Shown here piece after piece: positions 13,777 to 14,327 of a stretch of DNA of 14,327 nucleotides. This stretch comes from DATECU01 sp035286745 (GTDB lineage: Bacteria > Acidobacteriota > Vicinamibacteria > Fen-336): NCBI GenBank assembly GCA_035286745.1, contig DATECU010000032.1:1-14327 (forward strand). The letters are read 5' to 3'. The notes beneath the pieces were generated by a model that ran no database searches, was not told where the DNA came from, and saw only the letters and a program-made list of their open reading frames with translations. Numbering within the stretch: position 1 is the first letter of the stretch; each line of letters starts with the position of its first letter. A program made the translations under genes and the position numbers.

Positions 13777-14327
13777 CTACCGGGGGCTTGCGGGCCCGCT
13801 GACGGCGCGGCCCTCCACCCGAAAGGCGGAGATCAGCGTGGTCAGGCTCTCGGCCTGATTCGCCAGGTGTACGGCGGCGCGCGACAGCTCTTCGACGGTG
13901 GCCAGGTTGTCCCGCGCGCTGGCCGAGATGCGATCCATGGCCGCCATCACCTGCTCGCCGCCGCGTTTTTGGTCCGCGGTGTCGTGCGAGACCTCCTGGG
14001 TCATGCGGTTCATCTGCTCGACGGCTTGCACGATCTGCCCGCTGCCCTCGGCCTGCTGCTGGGTCGCCAGGTTGACCTGGCCGGCGACCCGGTTCATGTG
14101 CTCGACCCCGACCCGCACGTGGCGCCCGCTCAGGGCCTGCTCGGCGGTGGCGGCCGTGGCTTCGGCCATGATGCGGCTGATGTTCTCCATCGCGCTGCGG
14201 ATGCGCTTCGAACCGAGGGCTTGCTCGCGCACCGCGGTGGTGACCTGGCCGGTGGCGGCGTTCATGTCGGCAACCGTGCGCATCACATCGGCCGAGGCGC
14301 TGGACTGGCGGGCGGTGGAAGCGGCGA
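13777..14327 (-). CDS. Methyl-accepting chemotaxis-type signalling protein, C-terminal part (runs off window)
   Basis: Only the last 183 or so codons are present; the frame stays open to the window edge, so the true start lies outside. The visible part is entirely helical coiled coil. Five successive units of exactly 28 residues (four heptads) can be aligned on a conserved Gln: codons at 14305, 14221, 14137, 14053 and 13969. The pattern is roughly Q-x-x-G-S-x-x-I-x-x-A-(V/M)-E-x-(I/M)-(N/S)-R. The last part, VEELSRAAVHLANQAESLTTLISAFRVEG, is the typical ending of methyl-accepting chemotaxis proteins (A-x-x-L-x-x-L-I-x-x-F). This suggests a receptor signalling domain that controls a CheA-like kinase, though the regular repeats differ from the classical hairpin tip, of which I see no clear E-I-x-x-I-V-x-x-I-x-x-I-A core. 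It is convergent with the GGDEF gene. Confidence 0.8.
   Translation of the reverse strand, partial: AASTARQSSASADVMRTVADMNAATGQVTTAVREQALGSKRIRSAMENISRIMAEATAATAEQALSGRHVRVGVEHMNRVAGQVNLATQQQAEGSGQIVQAVEQMNRMTQEVSHDTADQKRGGEQVMAAMDRISASARDNLATVEELSRAAVHLANQAESLTTLISAFRVEGRAVSGPASPR

Noticed and set aside
13772..13795. GCCCGC/GCGGGC inverted repeat at the GGDEF/chemotaxis junction as a terminator
   Set aside because: Only 6 bp of stem with a 12-base loop, inside the coding end of the minus gene; expected often at this GC content.

Overview
This is a GC-rich, gene-dense window with no tRNA, rRNA, CRISPR array, insertion sequence or phage gene visible. The gene content is Gram-negative: an Oar-like TonB-dependent receptor, a DUF1800/DUF1501 pair, Tat-exported periplasmic proteins, a CusF-SCO fusion and a SpoIID/LytB-domain protein. 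This mix fits Acidobacteriota best, for example Vicinamibacteria or Thermoanaerobaculia relatives. That placement is an inference from gene families; no phylogenetic marker is present.

Layout. (1) 1-3087: a 207-base leader with a well-spaced sigma-54 promoter, then an intact 959-aa TonB-dependent receptor on the plus strand. (2) 3153-4619, minus: a cysteine-type S1 sulfatase of the glucosamine-6-sulfatase type, convergent with the receptor across a perfect 11-bp hairpin, with its own sigma-70-like promoter. (3) 4742-8382, minus: a tight four-gene run of DUF1800, Tat-exported DUF1501, a small outer-membrane barrel-like protein and a Tat-exported Rieske 2Fe-2S protein. Gaps are 4 bp, 17 bp and a 4-bp overlap, so it is almost certainly an operon. 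(4) 8566-9369, plus: a secreted protein of unknown function, divergent from that operon and ended by a 13-bp perfect hairpin. (5) 9444-11060, minus: a secreted SpoIID/LytB-domain protein. (6) 11176-12045, minus: a CusF-like plus SCO1/SenC copper chaperone with a possible leaderless mRNA. (7) 12271-13746, plus: a GAF-GAF-GGDEF diguanylate cyclase. (8) 13777 to the window end, minus: the C-terminal part of a methyl-accepting chemotaxis-type protein built from exact 28-residue repeats.

Together the genes mostly concern the cell envelope and periplasm: outer-membrane uptake, sulfate-ester hydrolysis, peptidoglycan remodelling, copper delivery to oxidases and Tat-dependent export of redox or hydrolase-like proteins. 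Two signalling proteins close the window. The best candidate for an undescribed system is the DUF1800-DUF1501-barrel-Rieske operon. The DUF1800/DUF1501 pair is widely known but has no established function; the added barrel and high-potential-type Rieske protein would suggest an envelope redox function. Several start codons are ambiguous, and each choice is explained in its entry.
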